Assembly (NCBI RefSeq): GCF_030812195.1
Contig: NZ_JAUSSF010000001.1
Coordinates: forward strand, 124,001 to 188,000
Origin: Chryseobacterium lathyri
GTDB lineage: Bacteria; Bacteroidota; Bacteroidia; Flavobacteriales; Weeksellaceae
Length of the DNA: 64,000 bases
Direction of reading: 5' to 3'
The notes beneath the pieces were generated by a model. That model saw only the letters and a list, made by a program, of their open reading frames with translations, was not told where the DNA came from and ran no database searches. Numbering within the stretch: position 1 is the stretch's first letter; each line of letters opens with the position of its first letter. A program made the position numbers and the translations under genes. Below, in pieces: positions 42,897 through 51,745 of this stretch.

Positions 42897-43367
42897 ATGA
42901 AAAAACTTTTATGGATCCTCATTCTTGCCTCCAATTTTGCATGGGGACAGATGCCGGATATTTCCAATGTCTGGCTGAACAACAGCAAACCTTATATCGG
43001 AACAATAGGAGACCGCGGACAGCCGCTTAAGCTGAAGGTCAATATTTCCGAACAGAATAAAAAAAATGATCAGGAATACTTTGTTTCCGGCTATTCTCTT
43101 GTGGATGACAACTATGCTAAATATGAAGGGAAAATAACCATCACGAAGTATAGAGATGCCAAAAGAAAAGGAGTGGTATTCGGTGATTATGAACTGGCGG
43201 AAGAAGCCAAAGGAAAGCATTCCGGTACCTTTAAAGGTAAATTTATCTATACCTTTAAATGGAATAAAAAAACTGAAAAAATAGAAGGACAGTATATAGA
43301 ATTTATTGGTGATTGGAAAAGCTATGACGGAACGCTGGACTTCAAAACCCGTTTAAAAAATCAATAA
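42897..43367 (+). CDS. small secreted protein of unknown function
   Basis: This is a 156-aa protein with a signal peptide ending FAWGQ (residue 18). The mature part is rich in Tyr, Lys and Gly with strand-like repeats (KYEGKITITKYRDAKRKG, then GKFIYTFKWNKKTEKIEGQY). It probably folds as a small beta-barrel. No family is recognised. It starts 14 bases after the DUF1569 gene and ends 2 bases before the next, so it belongs to that operon. Confidence 0.72.
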   Translation: MKKLLWILILASNFAWGQMPDISNVWLNNSKPYIGTIGDRGQPLKLKVNISEQNKKNDQEYFVSGYSLVDDNYAKYEGKITITKYRDAKRKGVVFGDYELAEEAKGKHSGTFKGKFIYTFKWNKKTEKIEGQYIEFIGDWKSYDGTLDFKTRLKNQ

Positions 43368-43369
43368 CC

Positions 43370-43765
43370 ATGTTAAGAAGAATACTGGCGGTTCCGGCCG
43401 GGCTCATTGCAGGTATCATCTGCATTACAATCATCGAAAAAATAGGCCATTACTTGTATCCGCCTCCTGCCGGAGCTGGAAGCGGTGATATGGAGACAAT
43501 GAAAGAATATGTTATGCAAGCACCTTTTATGGCGCTGTTTTTTGTGATTATTGCCTATACAGTCGCGGCTTTCGTTTCAGGATTTACAGCTTCAAAAGTT
43601 GCAGACAATGGAAAGCATACCTCTGCTGCAGTCTGCGGAGCTATTTTCCTGTTCATAACGATCTATATGATGTTTTCCCTGCCTACTCCCGTTTGGTTTT
43701 GGATCTTGGGAATTCTTGTGTGGGGATTAGTGTTTGCAGGAAGTAAATTAGCATTGAAAAAATAA
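43370..43765 (+). CDS. small four-helix membrane protein
   Basis: This is a 131-aa protein with four predicted membrane helices. They lie near 7-25, 52-75 (FMALFFVIIAYTVAAFVSG), 85-103 (AAVCGAIFLFITIYMMFSLP) and 107-128. A short glycine-rich loop lies between helices 1 and 2. No function is known to me. It is placed 2 bases after the secreted-protein gene and 8 bases before the VOC gene, so it is co-transcribed with them. Confidence 0.72.
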   Translation: MLRRILAVPAGLIAGIICITIIEKIGHYLYPPPAGAGSGDMETMKEYVMQAPFMALFFVIIAYTVAAFVSGFTASKVADNGKHTSAAVCGAIFLFITIYMMFSLPTPVWFWILGILVWGLVFAGSKLALKK

Positions 43766-43773
43766 AAACACAT

Positions 43774-44145
43774 ATGAAATTAGGCGCATTTTCAATCAGT
43801 TTAAGTGTGAAAGATCTTCAGAAATCTAAAGATTTTTACGAAAAACTAGGTTTTACCGCTATGGGCGGAAATATGGAACAGAATTACCTGATCATGAAAA
43901 ACGGAAGTACTTTGGTTGGTCTGTTTCAGGCAATGTTTGACGGGAATATGCTTACCTTCAATCCGGGTTGGGATGAAAATGCCCAGAATCTGGAATCTTT
44001 TGATGATGTACGTGACATTCAGAAACATTTAAAGGAAAACGGTGTAGAGCTTGAAAAAGCAGCAGATGAGACCACATCAGGACCGGAACATATTTTCCTG
44101 AAAGATCCGGACGGAAACATGATATTAATCGACCAACACAGATAA
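43774..44145 (+). CDS. VOC-family (glyoxalase-like) protein
   Basis: This is a 123-aa protein with the paired beta-alpha-beta-beta-beta units of the vicinal oxygen chelate fold. It opens with SISLSVKDLQKSKDFYEKLG and ends FLKDPDGNMILIDQH. The C-terminal Asp/Glu metal ligand region is partly kept. Such proteins include glyoxalases, extradiol dioxygenases and antibiotic-binding proteins; which one cannot be told. It lies in the operon of small genes. Confidence 0.85.
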   Translation: MKLGAFSISLSVKDLQKSKDFYEKLGFTAMGGNMEQNYLIMKNGSTLVGLFQAMFDGNMLTFNPGWDENAQNLESFDDVRDIQKHLKENGVELEKAADETTSGPEHIFLKDPDGNMILIDQHR

Positions 44146-44154
44146 TCAAAGTCT

Positions 44155-44697
44155 ATGAAAATATTAAAAAGAATTATCCTTGTCTTAGCTTCTATCCTTA
44201 TTTTATGGATGGTTATAGCTGCTTTTATCTCAGGAGACTGTGTTTATGAAAAATCAGTAACAATCAATGCTCCTGTTGAAAAAGTATGGCAGCAGACCAA
44301 TACATTAAAAGCTATGGACCAGTGGAGTCCGTGGAATGATCTGGATTCTGGAATGAAAAAAGACTGGACCGGAACTACTGGACAGCCTGGTGAAAAAATA
44401 TGCTGGGACAGTGAAAAGGATGCAGCCGGAAAAGGATGCCAGGAAGTAAAGAAAATTGATGCAGCAGGTAAAAGAATTGATACGGAGATCAAATTTTTAA
44501 CACCTTATGAAAGTGAAGCCAATGCCTACGTGAAAGTTGTTCCGGAAGGCAGTGGAAGTAAGGCGACTTGGGGATTCACATCAAAAATACCTTATCCCTT
44601 CACGGTAATGAAATTGTTTATGAACATGGAAGATGCTATTGGAAAAGATTACCAGAAAGGATTGTCCAGGTTAAAAGAATTATCTGAAAAACCTTAA
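44155..44697 (+). CDS. SRPBCC-family membrane-anchored protein
   Basis: This is a 180-aa protein. One N-terminal membrane helix (IILVLASILILWMVIAAFI) is followed by a START/polyketide-cyclase-like domain beginning YEKSVTINAPVEKVWQQTNT and containing MDQWSPWNDLD. The fold binds hydrophobic ligands. Function here is unknown. It starts 9 bases after the VOC gene. Confidence 0.83.
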   Translation: MKILKRIILVLASILILWMVIAAFISGDCVYEKSVTINAPVEKVWQQTNTLKAMDQWSPWNDLDSGMKKDWTGTTGQPGEKICWDSEKDAAGKGCQEVKKIDAAGKRIDTEIKFLTPYESEANAYVKVVPEGSGSKATWGFTSKIPYPFTVMKLFMNMEDAIGKDYQKGLSRLKELSEKP

Positions 44698-44741
44698 ACA
44701 GAAACTCATAAAAACTTAACTAATATTAAAAAAAACAATCA

Positions 44742-45191
44742 ATGGCATCAGTAAACGCTTATTTAACATTTAATGGAAACTGCAGAGAAGCATTCGACTT
44801 TTATAAATCAGTTTTCGGAGGAGAATATCCTTACATCGGAACTTTCGGGGAAATGCCTCCAATGGAGGGCAAAGAAATCTCTGAAGAAGACAAAAACAAA
44901 ATTATGCATGTTTCTCTTCCAATTTCAAAAGAAACAACTTTAATGGGAAGCGATACAGGAGGTGAATGGTCTTCTAACTTCAAAGAAGGGAATAATTTCT
45001 CTATTTCCATAAATGCAGAATCTAAAGAAGAGGCGGATAAATTATTCAGCGGTCTTTCTGCTGGCGGGCAGGTAACAATGCCTATGGCAGATACCTTCTG
45101 GGGAGCCTATTTCGGAATGTTTACCGATAAATTCGGGATCAACTGGATGGTGAACTATGATGATCCTGCTAAAATGCAGCAACATCCTTAA
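44742..45191 (+). CDS. PhnB-like VOC-family protein
   Basis: This is a 149-aa protein. The start NAYLTFNGNCREAFDFYKSV with FGGE and the end GAYFGMFTDKFGINWMVNYD are the signature of the PhnB-like group of the vicinal oxygen chelate superfamily. Annotation pipelines often call these 3-demethylubiquinone-9 methyltransferase-like, which is not supported. Function is unknown. It is the last gene before a terminator at 45226. Confidence 0.87.
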   Translation: MASVNAYLTFNGNCREAFDFYKSVFGGEYPYIGTFGEMPPMEGKEISEEDKNKIMHVSLPISKETTLMGSDTGGEWSSNFKEGNNFSISINAESKEEADKLFSGLSAGGQVTMPMADTFWGAYFGMFTDKFGINWMVNYDDPAKMQQHP

Positions 45192-45225
45192 GGTTTATAT
45201 TTTGTATACGAAATATAGTTAAACT

Positions 45226-45255
45226 AACCGACAGAGTATTTCTGTCGGTTTTTAT
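45226..45255 (+). terminator. rho-independent terminator
   Basis: A 10-bp perfect stem AACCGACAGA/TCTGTCGGTT with a 5-base loop, followed by TTTATTTTAT. It closes the small-gene operon 35 bases after the PhnB-like gene. Confidence 0.88.
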
Positions 45256-45325
45256 TTTATGAATACATTTGTATTCCGGCACAGCAATAAAGCCTACAGC
45301 TTGCAACATAAAAAAATAAACAAAG

Positions 45326-45718
45326 ATGAAATTTACAATTGAACAGATTAAAGCAGAACACCGGAAAGTAAAAAGCGGAGCAGATTTTCCTGCATATATT
45401 CAGGCCATAAAGAAGTTAGGCGTTTCGAACTACACAGTATATGTTACAGATGGCAATACTCAGTATTTTGATACAGATAGTGAGACAAGGCAGACCGGAA
45501 AAAAGTATGATCACCTTACCATTTCAGAAAATCTGGATCTTGAACGTTTTAAAACAAGATTAAAGCTTCACCAGAAGGGCGGAACCGATTATCTTACTTT
45601 CTGCAATGACTGTGCGGAAACAGGAGTGAAAGGCTGGAAAATGGATCTTAATGCAATGACCTGTACTTATTTTGATACAGAAGGGAATGATATTCTGATA
45701 GAGCAGATTCCTGGTTAA
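45326..45718 (+). CDS. DUF1398 family protein
   Basis: This is a 130-aa protein. MKFTIEQIKAEHRKVKSGAD at the start, LGVSNYTVYVTDGNTQYF and GTDYLTFCNDCAETGVKGWK with the closing MTCTYFDTEGNDILIEQIP match the DUF1398 (YbcV-like) family across its whole length. The function is unknown; cytoplasmic. It has its own transcription unit after the terminator at 45226. Confidence 0.87.
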   Translation: MKFTIEQIKAEHRKVKSGADFPAYIQAIKKLGVSNYTVYVTDGNTQYFDTDSETRQTGKKYDHLTISENLDLERFKTRLKLHQKGGTDYLTFCNDCAETGVKGWKMDLNAMTCTYFDTEGNDILIEQIPG

Positions 45719-45842
45719 TTAAGACTATACTTTCATCAATTTAAAATATTTTCAATTGAATTCTCCATTCAAATATTGTTTGTTATTATTGATTCAAATT
45801 ATTAATTTTGTTGTGTACGATAGATAATAGTAATTGAATAAC

Positions 45843-46520
45843 ATGAGAAAGGTCTTTACGAAGCTGGTATTTACAGTATTGAGTCTGGGGTCAATAACGG
45901 CAGTTGCACAGAAAAATGATTTGGGAGCATGGTACATGTATTTTGGGAACAATAAGATCAGCAAGAAGCTGAACTGGCACAACGAAATCCAGTACCGGAA
46001 TTTTGATGCAGCAGGGGATCTTGAACAGCTTTTGATCCGTACGGGGATTGGGTATGATCTCACTGAAAATAACAACAATATTTTACTGGGTTACGGTTTT
46101 ATTTTAAGCCAGCCCTATGTGAACGGAGAGAAAAAAGAGAACATTGAACATAGAATCTTCCAACAGTTTATTACAAAGCAGAAATTCGGACGTTTTAACC
46201 TACAACACAGATACCGGCTGGAAGAACGTTTTCTCCAGGATGATTTCAGGATGAGATTCCGTTATATGATCGGGCTGAATATACCGATTACTCAAAAAGA
46301 AATGCTCCCGAAATCGCTGTATGCTTCAGTATATAACGAAATTTTTCTGCATTTTGACAGTCCGGTCTTCGACAGAAACAGGGTATATGGAGCTTTAGGA
46401 TATGTTATCAATAAAAACATGCGGATAGAAGCCGGCTATATGAACCAGATCCAGGAAAACAGAAACCGCGGGCAGATCCAGATCGGTTTTTATAATAATA
46501 TCCCTTTTAATAAAAATTAA
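45843..46520 (+). CDS. DUF2490 outer membrane protein
   Basis: This is a 225-aa protein. The ATG at 45843 is chosen because it starts a signal peptide (MRKVFTKLVFTVLSLGSITA, cut after VAQ); a TTG 9 bases earlier is less likely. The mature part alternates strands with aromatic belts (WHNEIQYRNFDAAGDLEQLL, RFNLQHRYRLEERFL) and ends YNNIPFNK, as expected of a DUF2490 beta-barrel. A TAATTTTG box at 45803-45810 lies 32 bases upstream. Function unknown. Confidence 0.82.
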   Translation: MRKVFTKLVFTVLSLGSITAVAQKNDLGAWYMYFGNNKISKKLNWHNEIQYRNFDAAGDLEQLLIRTGIGYDLTENNNNILLGYGFILSQPYVNGEKKENIEHRIFQQFITKQKFGRFNLQHRYRLEERFLQDDFRMRFRYMIGLNIPITQKEMLPKSLYASVYNEIFLHFDSPVFDRNRVYGALGYVINKNMRIEAGYMNQIQENRNRGQIQIGFYNNIPFNKN

Positions 46521-46608
46521 TATTAACAGTCCATGCCGGATGCCTTGATGAAGAAAGAAACTGTTAATTTAGAAAAATAGAATCAACAGATTAAAAAAAT
46601 AAACACAT

Positions 46609-47613
46609 ATGCATTCAGGAAAAAGATTTGGGGCGCTTGAGTTCGCCACCTGGACAAGACGAAGTATCTACGTTTTAACGATATTGTCAGCGATACCTAC
46701 GATATTGTACTTTTTAGGCTGGAAATTTGTTTCTGTTCCCTGGCAGCCGATCGCCATTTTAGGAACTGCGGTAGCTTTTATTGTAGGTTTTAAAAACAAT
46801 GCAAGCTACAGCAGACTTTGGGAAGCCAGGCAGATTTATGGTGCCATCATTAATGACAGCCGCAGCTTCGGATATATTCTGAGAGATTCTCTTTTTGCAA
46901 AAAATCCGAAAAAAGTAAAGGAAATGTTTCTCCGTCATTATGCATGGCTTACAGCGCTTCGTTTTCAGTTAAGAGAGCCCAGAGCCTGGGAGAATATGGG
47001 AACTGCACAGTACGATGAATATTCTAAAAAGTATGATATCCCGGAAAGGCTCAGCCAACTGGATGATGAGCTGAAAAATTATATTTCCGAAACCGAACTT
47101 CAATATATTTTAAGTAAGAAAAACAGGGCAACACAGCTGATGGCCAGTCAGAGCAAAGAACTGTCAGAAGCCTATGCCAGAGGAGAGATCAACGATTTTC
47201 AGTGGACGCAGATCAACCAGCAGCTGGTGAAATTTACAGACGATCAGGGAAAAGCAGAAAGGATCAAGAACTTTCCCTATCCGAGAAACTTCTCATCTAT
47301 TACAACATATCTTTTGCTTCTGTTCATTCTTTTTGTTCCTTTCGGATTATTGAAAGAACTGGATAAACTAGGCGAAGGAACTGTTTTGGAAGGCTGGACG
47401 ATATGGTTCAATATTCCGTTTTCGCTGATGGTAACCTGGTGTTTCCACACCCTGGACAGTGTAGGTGAAGCATCCGTAAACCCTTTTGAAGGAAGCCCGA
47501 ACGATGTGCCGATCACCCAGATCAGCCGTACCATAGAGATTGATATGAGAGATATGCTGGATGAATCCGATCTTCCGCCGGCCATTACTCCAAAGAACAA
47601 CATTGTACTTTAA
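46609..47613 (+). CDS. bestrophin-family anion channel
   Basis: This is a 334-aa protein with two N-terminal helices (TRRSIYVLTILSAIPTILYF, IAILGTAVAFIVGFKNNASY) and the bestrophin block NNASYSRLWEARQIYGAIIN. A long cytoplasmic helical region follows, then two further helices (LLLLFILFVPFGLLKEL, WFNIPFSLMVTWCFHTLD) and NPFEGSPNDVPI, which is the calcium-clasp-like region. Bacterial bestrophins form pentameric chloride or cation channels in the inner membrane. The length is normal. Confidence 0.9.
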   Translation: MHSGKRFGALEFATWTRRSIYVLTILSAIPTILYFLGWKFVSVPWQPIAILGTAVAFIVGFKNNASYSRLWEARQIYGAIINDSRSFGYILRDSLFAKNPKKVKEMFLRHYAWLTALRFQLREPRAWENMGTAQYDEYSKKYDIPERLSQLDDELKNYISETELQYILSKKNRATQLMASQSKELSEAYARGEINDFQWTQINQQLVKFTDDQGKAERIKNFPYPRNFSSITTYLLLLFILFVPFGLLKELDKLGEGTVLEGWTIWFNIPFSLMVTWCFHTLDSVGEASVNPFEGSPNDVPITQISRTIEIDMRDMLDESDLPPAITPKNNIVL

Positions 47614-47636
47614 AATAAATAAGTCAAATACAAAGG

Positions 47637-47659
47637 AAACAATCCGTCTGGGATTGTTT
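47637..47659 (+). terminator. terminator after the bestrophin gene
   Basis: A 9-bp stem AAACAATCC/GGATTGTTT with a 5-base loop, 24 bases after the stop. The following run is AAATTAAAT, so it is only moderately convincing. Confidence 0.55.
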
Positions 47660-47775
47660 AAATTAAATAAGAAGAGAAGGGAAATAGTGAAATCTTAAAG
47701 TTTTCTACCTTAAAAACTTTTTTACCTTCATATTTAACCGATTTAAATCAAAAAACGACTAAAAAACAAATCAAA

Positions 47776-49389
47776 ATGATTCATAATTATGTTATCATAT
47801 CCATTGCGGTCCTTTTGTCTGTAATGATATTGGTGATGATAGGACAAAAGCTGAAAGTAGCTTACCCCATCTTCCTGGTTATCGCTGGTCTTTTGATCAG
47901 CCTGATTCCCGGAATGCCGCATATTGAAATAGAGCCGGATCTTGTCTTTCTGATCTTCCTTCCCCCGATTCTTTTTGAAGCCGCCTGGTTTACCTCGTGG
48001 CAGGATTTTCACAAATGGAGAAAACAGATCTTTTCGATGGCTTTCGGGCTTGTATTTTTAACTTCAGTTGTGGTGGCTTATCTTTCATCTTCCATTATTC
48101 CCGGACTTACCGTTGCCATGGGCTTTCTGCTTGGAGGGGTGAATTCTCCGCCTGACGCAGTAGCAGCCACTTCAGTTCTAAAACATATGAAGATCCCTAA
48201 AAAGATCACCAGTATTCTGGAAGGCGAAAGTCTTATCAATGATGCTTCCAGTTTAATTGTATTTAAATTTGCCCTGGCAGCTGTGATTTCAGGGCAGTTT
48301 ATCTGGAGAGATGCTATTCAGGATTTCTTTCTGATGGCAGTAGGTGGAGTGGCAGTAGGGATAGCCACTGGGCTTCTGTTTGGAGCATTGTTGAGGATCA
48401 TTCCTTCCAATTCCAATATTGATACAGTGATTACGCTGATCGTCCCGTACATCATGTATGTAGGAGCAGAGCACTTTCATTTTTCAGGAGTACTGGCGGT
48501 GGTTGCCGGAGGTCTTTTAATGTCCTATAATTCACACTGCTACTTAAGTCATACCTCAAGAATACAGTCAGGAAATGTCTGGAGTGTACTTATATTCCTG
48601 ATGAATACCATTATCTTTATCCTTATCGGTCTTGAACTTCCGGTGGTCGTTGCCGCAATGAAAGATTACACAATTTCAGAAGGAATCTTTTACAGTGTGG
48701 TAATTGGTGGGGCTATTATTTTTACCAGAATATTGTACAGTTATGCCGTTATGTATTTCCCAAGGCTCTGCTCAAAAGAATTAAGGTTAAAAGTTCCGAA
48801 ACCGGACTGGCGGGAACCTTTTATCATCAGTTTTGCTGCCATGAGAGGAGTGGTTTCGCTGGCTGCTGCCCTTTCAATTCCTGCTTTTTTACCGAACGGA
48901 GAAGCTTTTCCACACCGTAATATTATTTTATTCGTAACTTTCGTTATTATATTGATCACATTGGTAGGGCAGGGACTTCTTTTGACTCCTATCTTAAAAT
49001 GGTTAAAAATAGATGATGCAGGAAGCGAGCTGCCTGAAGAAAAACAGGAAGTAATCCTGATGCGTAAACTTAAAGAAACTGCACTGCAAAAAATGGAAAA
49101 TGATTTTTCCGACCTGGCAGAAAAAAATACATTGGTTCGTCACCAGAAGCATAAGCTGGAAACCGAAATGATGCTGATGGCAGATAAAGCTCAATGTATG
49201 GCATCTACGGGAGATTATGTCAATGCGATCAATGAAAATAAAGATGTGCTCCGCCAGATCATCCAGGCACAGAGAAACGAGCTGCACCGGATGAAAAAGG
49301 AGAAAATTTTTGATGACCACGTCATGAGATCCATTGAGATGCAGCTGGATTTTGATGAAGCGAAGATCACCGGATTCTCCCACAGCTAA
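47776..49389 (+). CDS. Na+/H+ antiporter (CPA1/NhaP type)
   Basis: This is a 537-aa protein with about 12 membrane helices in the first 410 residues. The transport core shows GGVNSPPDAVAATSVLK and GESLINDASSLIVFKFALA, with the paired Asp residues of CPA1 exchangers. Later RGVVSLAAALSIP completes the motif set. The last 120 residues are a charged cytoplasmic coiled coil (METEMMLMADKAQ-like, QRNELHRMKKEKIFDDHVMR) that probably regulates activity. It exchanges sodium or potassium for protons. Confidence 0.9.
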   Translation: MIHNYVIISIAVLLSVMILVMIGQKLKVAYPIFLVIAGLLISLIPGMPHIEIEPDLVFLIFLPPILFEAAWFTSWQDFHKWRKQIFSMAFGLVFLTSVVVAYLSSSIIPGLTVAMGFLLGGVNSPPDAVAATSVLKHMKIPKKITSILEGESLINDASSLIVFKFALAAVISGQFIWRDAIQDFFLMAVGGVAVGIATGLLFGALLRIIPSNSNIDTVITLIVPYIMYVGAEHFHFSGVLAVVAGGLLMSYNSHCYLSHTSRIQSGNVWSVLIFLMNTIIFILIGLELPVVVAAMKDYTISEGIFYSVVIGGAIIFTRILYSYAVMYFPRLCSKELRLKVPKPDWREPFIISFAAMRGVVSLAAALSIPAFLPNGEAFPHRNIILFVTFVIILITLVGQGLLLTPILKWLKIDDAGSELPEEKQEVILMRKLKETALQKMENDFSDLAEKNTLVRHQKHKLETEMMLMADKAQCMASTGDYVNAINENKDVLRQIIQAQRNELHRMKKEKIFDDHVMRSIEMQLDFDEAKITGFSHS

Positions 49390-49408
49390 ACTAATTAAAC
49401 CTCATGCG

Positions 49409-49834
49409 ATGAATACACCAATCACTGTTCAGTACAAAATAAATGCCCCGGTAGAAAAAGTCTGGAATGCATTGACTGATAAAAAAGAAATGAAATCCTG
49501 GTATTTCGATATCCAAGATTTTACTTTGGAAACAGGAAGAGTATTTAATTTCTATGAGCCCGGTGGAGCAAAAGAATATCATCACCAGTGCCAGATTCTG
49601 GAAATAATCCCCAATAAAAAATTAAAGCATACCTGGTCATATCCTGAACTGTCAGATGCCGTAACTACCGTAACATGGGAACTTCAGAAAGAAGATATTG
49701 GAACGTTGGTAACATTGACACATGAGCATATTGAAGGTTTCGATAGTTTGGGTGAAAATTTTTCCTTGAAAAGCTTTACCGAAGGCTGGAATGGAATTAT
49801 TGGAAAAAGTCTGAAAGAATATCTGGAAAAATAA
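49409..49834 (+). CDS. SRPBCC/AHSA1-family protein
   Basis: This is a 141-aa protein from the ATG at 49409; a longer frame overlapping the antiporter adds 25 unlikely residues. The start ITVQYKINAPVEKVWNALTD and KEMKSWYFDIQDFTLETGRV, then the end SFTEGWNGIIGKSLKEYLEK match the AHSA1-like SRPBCC family, a hydrophobic-cavity fold. Function is unknown. The GNAT gene follows after 6 bases. Confidence 0.87.
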   Translation: MNTPITVQYKINAPVEKVWNALTDKKEMKSWYFDIQDFTLETGRVFNFYEPGGAKEYHHQCQILEIIPNKKLKHTWSYPELSDAVTTVTWELQKEDIGTLVTLTHEHIEGFDSLGENFSLKSFTEGWNGIIGKSLKEYLEK

Positions 49835-49840
49835 AAAGAT

Positions 49841-50347
49841 ATGGTTGAGCTGCAGTTTTTTAAAGCAGAAGATGCTCCTGAACTGATTTCTAAAATAAAA
49901 GATAAAAGAGCACTCCTTCAGTTTGCCGGTCCTGCCTATCATTTTCCCCTGACTGAAGAACAGCTGGAAAATGATCTGGAAAACGAAAACCGATTCATGT
50001 TCAGGGTTTTTAACAAATCAGAACAAAATGTGATCGGGCATGCACAGATTTTTTTGAAAGAGCATACTTTCCTGCTTGGAAGAATACTGATATGGGATGA
50101 AAAAAACAGGGGAAAAGGCTACGGAAAGAAAGTTGTACAGGAGCTGCTGAAATATGGCTTCAGGAGTTTTGATAGAAGAACAGCTGAGTTGAATGTATAT
50201 GACTGGAATACAGGAGCCATTGAATGCTATAAAAAAGTAGGTTTTGAAATTGATCCGGACATCATGAGTGAAGTCAGCATCGATAACGAGCTATGGCTTT
50301 CCATTAACATGAAAATTAATAAAGATACTTTTGAATCCCTGAAATAA
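49841..50347 (+). CDS. GNAT-family N-acetyltransferase
   Basis: This is a 168-aa cytoplasmic protein. The acetyl-CoA loop is ENRGKGYGKKVVQELLKYGF (motif A), followed by AELNVYDWNTGAIECYKKVG (motif B), which is the RimJ/RimL-like pattern. The substrate is unknown. It forms a pair with the SRPBCC gene 6 bases upstream. Confidence 0.88.
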   Translation: MVELQFFKAEDAPELISKIKDKRALLQFAGPAYHFPLTEEQLENDLENENRFMFRVFNKSEQNVIGHAQIFLKEHTFLLGRILIWDEKNRGKGYGKKVVQELLKYGFRSFDRRTAELNVYDWNTGAIECYKKVGFEIDPDIMSEVSIDNELWLSINMKINKDTFESLK

Positions 50348-50494
50348 TTCACAACATTTGCAATGCTATGTTCCGGAAAGATTTAAACAAAGTAAACCTG
50401 CTGTGAGATCCAGCTTTTGAATAGGATAGAAGAGAGTTTGTGATGTATGGAAACAACGGATATATTTTACAATTCATTCAGCCTGTTGATAATA

Positions 50495-50526
50495 TTGGCA
50501 ATACGGAATAAAATTTGCTATTTTTG
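50495..50526 (+). promoter_or_regulatory. promoter of the glutamine cyclotransferase gene
   Basis: TTG at 50495-50497, 21 bases, then TATTTTTG at 50519-50526. Both boxes match the Bacteroidota pattern. It lies 20 bases before the ATG at 50547. Confidence 0.6.
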
Positions 50527-50546
50527 GGGAAATATTTAGAAATTCA

Positions 50547-51569
50547 ATGAAAAAGAATATAATAGTAGGTTTAGCGGTGGTTTTGATGTTGGCGTCTTGT
50601 AATAAAGATGAGAAAATCCTGAACACTTTGAATGAGTATAATAATTCAATGGTAGAAAAAGGATATCGTTTCGGTGATAAACTTGAACTTCCGAAAGAGG
50701 TGACGGAGAATGCAGAAAGCATCAGTATCAGCTTTGGAGATAAAGAAACTTCAAATTTAACTGTTGATCCTAAATTCTTTACTTTAGGTGACAATGCTGT
50801 TACTTTTAATATCAAAACAAAAAGCGGAAAAACTCTTAATCAAGATGCAACCATCAATGTATTTGCAAAAAATCCTGAAAAAAACATAGGCTATCAGATC
50901 ATAGCAGAATATCCGCACGATCCAAAGAATTTTGTACAGGGTTTCCAAATCGAGGGAAATACGATCTATGAAAGTGACGGGCAGAACGGCTCTTCACAGA
51001 TCCTTAAATATACATTGGGGACTACAACTCCGCTAGCTTCTACAAAGCAGGCTCAGGAAGATTTCTCTGAAGGAAGTACCATTGTAGGCGATAAGGTATA
51101 TCAGCTGACGTGGCAAAGCAAAAAAGGCTATATCTATGATAAAAGCTCTTTGAAGCTCCTTTCAGAATTTGCTTACCCAAATGTTTTGGGCGAAGGCTGG
51201 GGACTTACTTATGACGGAAAAAACCTGATTGCATCAGACGGGAGCAAAATTTTATACTTCCTTGATGCCAATAATCCTTCAAAATTGATCAAATATGTTG
51301 CGGTAGCAGGGAGCTCACAGATTTATGATCAGCTAAACGAACTGGAATACCATAAAGGATTTATCTATGCTAATGTATGGCAGAAACCGGTTGTGTTAAA
51401 GATTAATCCTGCAACAGGAGAAGTGGTAGGTACGTTTGACTTTACAGATATTGCCAAGCAGAATACCAAAGGAAGTGATGATGTATTGAATGGTATCGCT
51501 TTCAAGGGTGATAATATGCTTGTAACTGGTAAGAACTGGCCAAAGATTTACGAAGTTCAGATCAAATAA
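50547..51569 (+). CDS. glutaminyl-peptide cyclotransferase lipoprotein
   Basis: This is a 340-aa protein with a lipobox (LASC, Cys at residue 18). An N-terminal Ig-like domain of about 90 residues is followed by a five-bladed propeller. This contains YQIIAEYPHDPKNFVQGFQI, LGEGWGLTYDGKNLIASDGS and DQLNELEYHKGFIYANVWQK, then GIAFKGDNMLVTGKNWPKIY. This is the plant-type glutamine cyclotransferase family, which turns N-terminal Gln into pyroglutamate on exported proteins. In Bacteroidota most type II signal-cleaved or T9SS substrates with N-terminal Gln are candidates. Confidence 0.9.
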   Translation: MKKNIIVGLAVVLMLASCNKDEKILNTLNEYNNSMVEKGYRFGDKLELPKEVTENAESISISFGDKETSNLTVDPKFFTLGDNAVTFNIKTKSGKTLNQDATINVFAKNPEKNIGYQIIAEYPHDPKNFVQGFQIEGNTIYESDGQNGSSQILKYTLGTTTPLASTKQAQEDFSEGSTIVGDKVYQLTWQSKKGYIYDKSSLKLLSEFAYPNVLGEGWGLTYDGKNLIASDGSKILYFLDANNPSKLIKYVAVAGSSQIYDQLNELEYHKGFIYANVWQKPVVLKINPATGEVVGTFDFTDIAKQNTKGSDDVLNGIAFKGDNMLVTGKNWPKIYEVQIK

Positions 51570-51595
51570 TTCGAATTAAGATTTATCTATAAAAA

Positions 51596-51623
51596 AACAG
51601 CGTTCTTCAGGAGCGCTGTTTTT
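51596..51623 (+). terminator. terminator after the cyclotransferase gene
   Basis: A 7-bp stem AACAGCG/CGCTGTT with an 11-base loop, followed by TTTTC. It lies 27 bases after the stop codon. Confidence 0.8.
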
Positions 51624-51745
51624 CACTAAAGGACTGGGCTAAAATGCATAAGATTACTATTCAATAATTCATTTTTTAAATTTAAATAAAAGTGTGTAAA
51701 TTGCCGACGTTCCGCATGGGAAAGTTATCTTTATCAAAATAGATT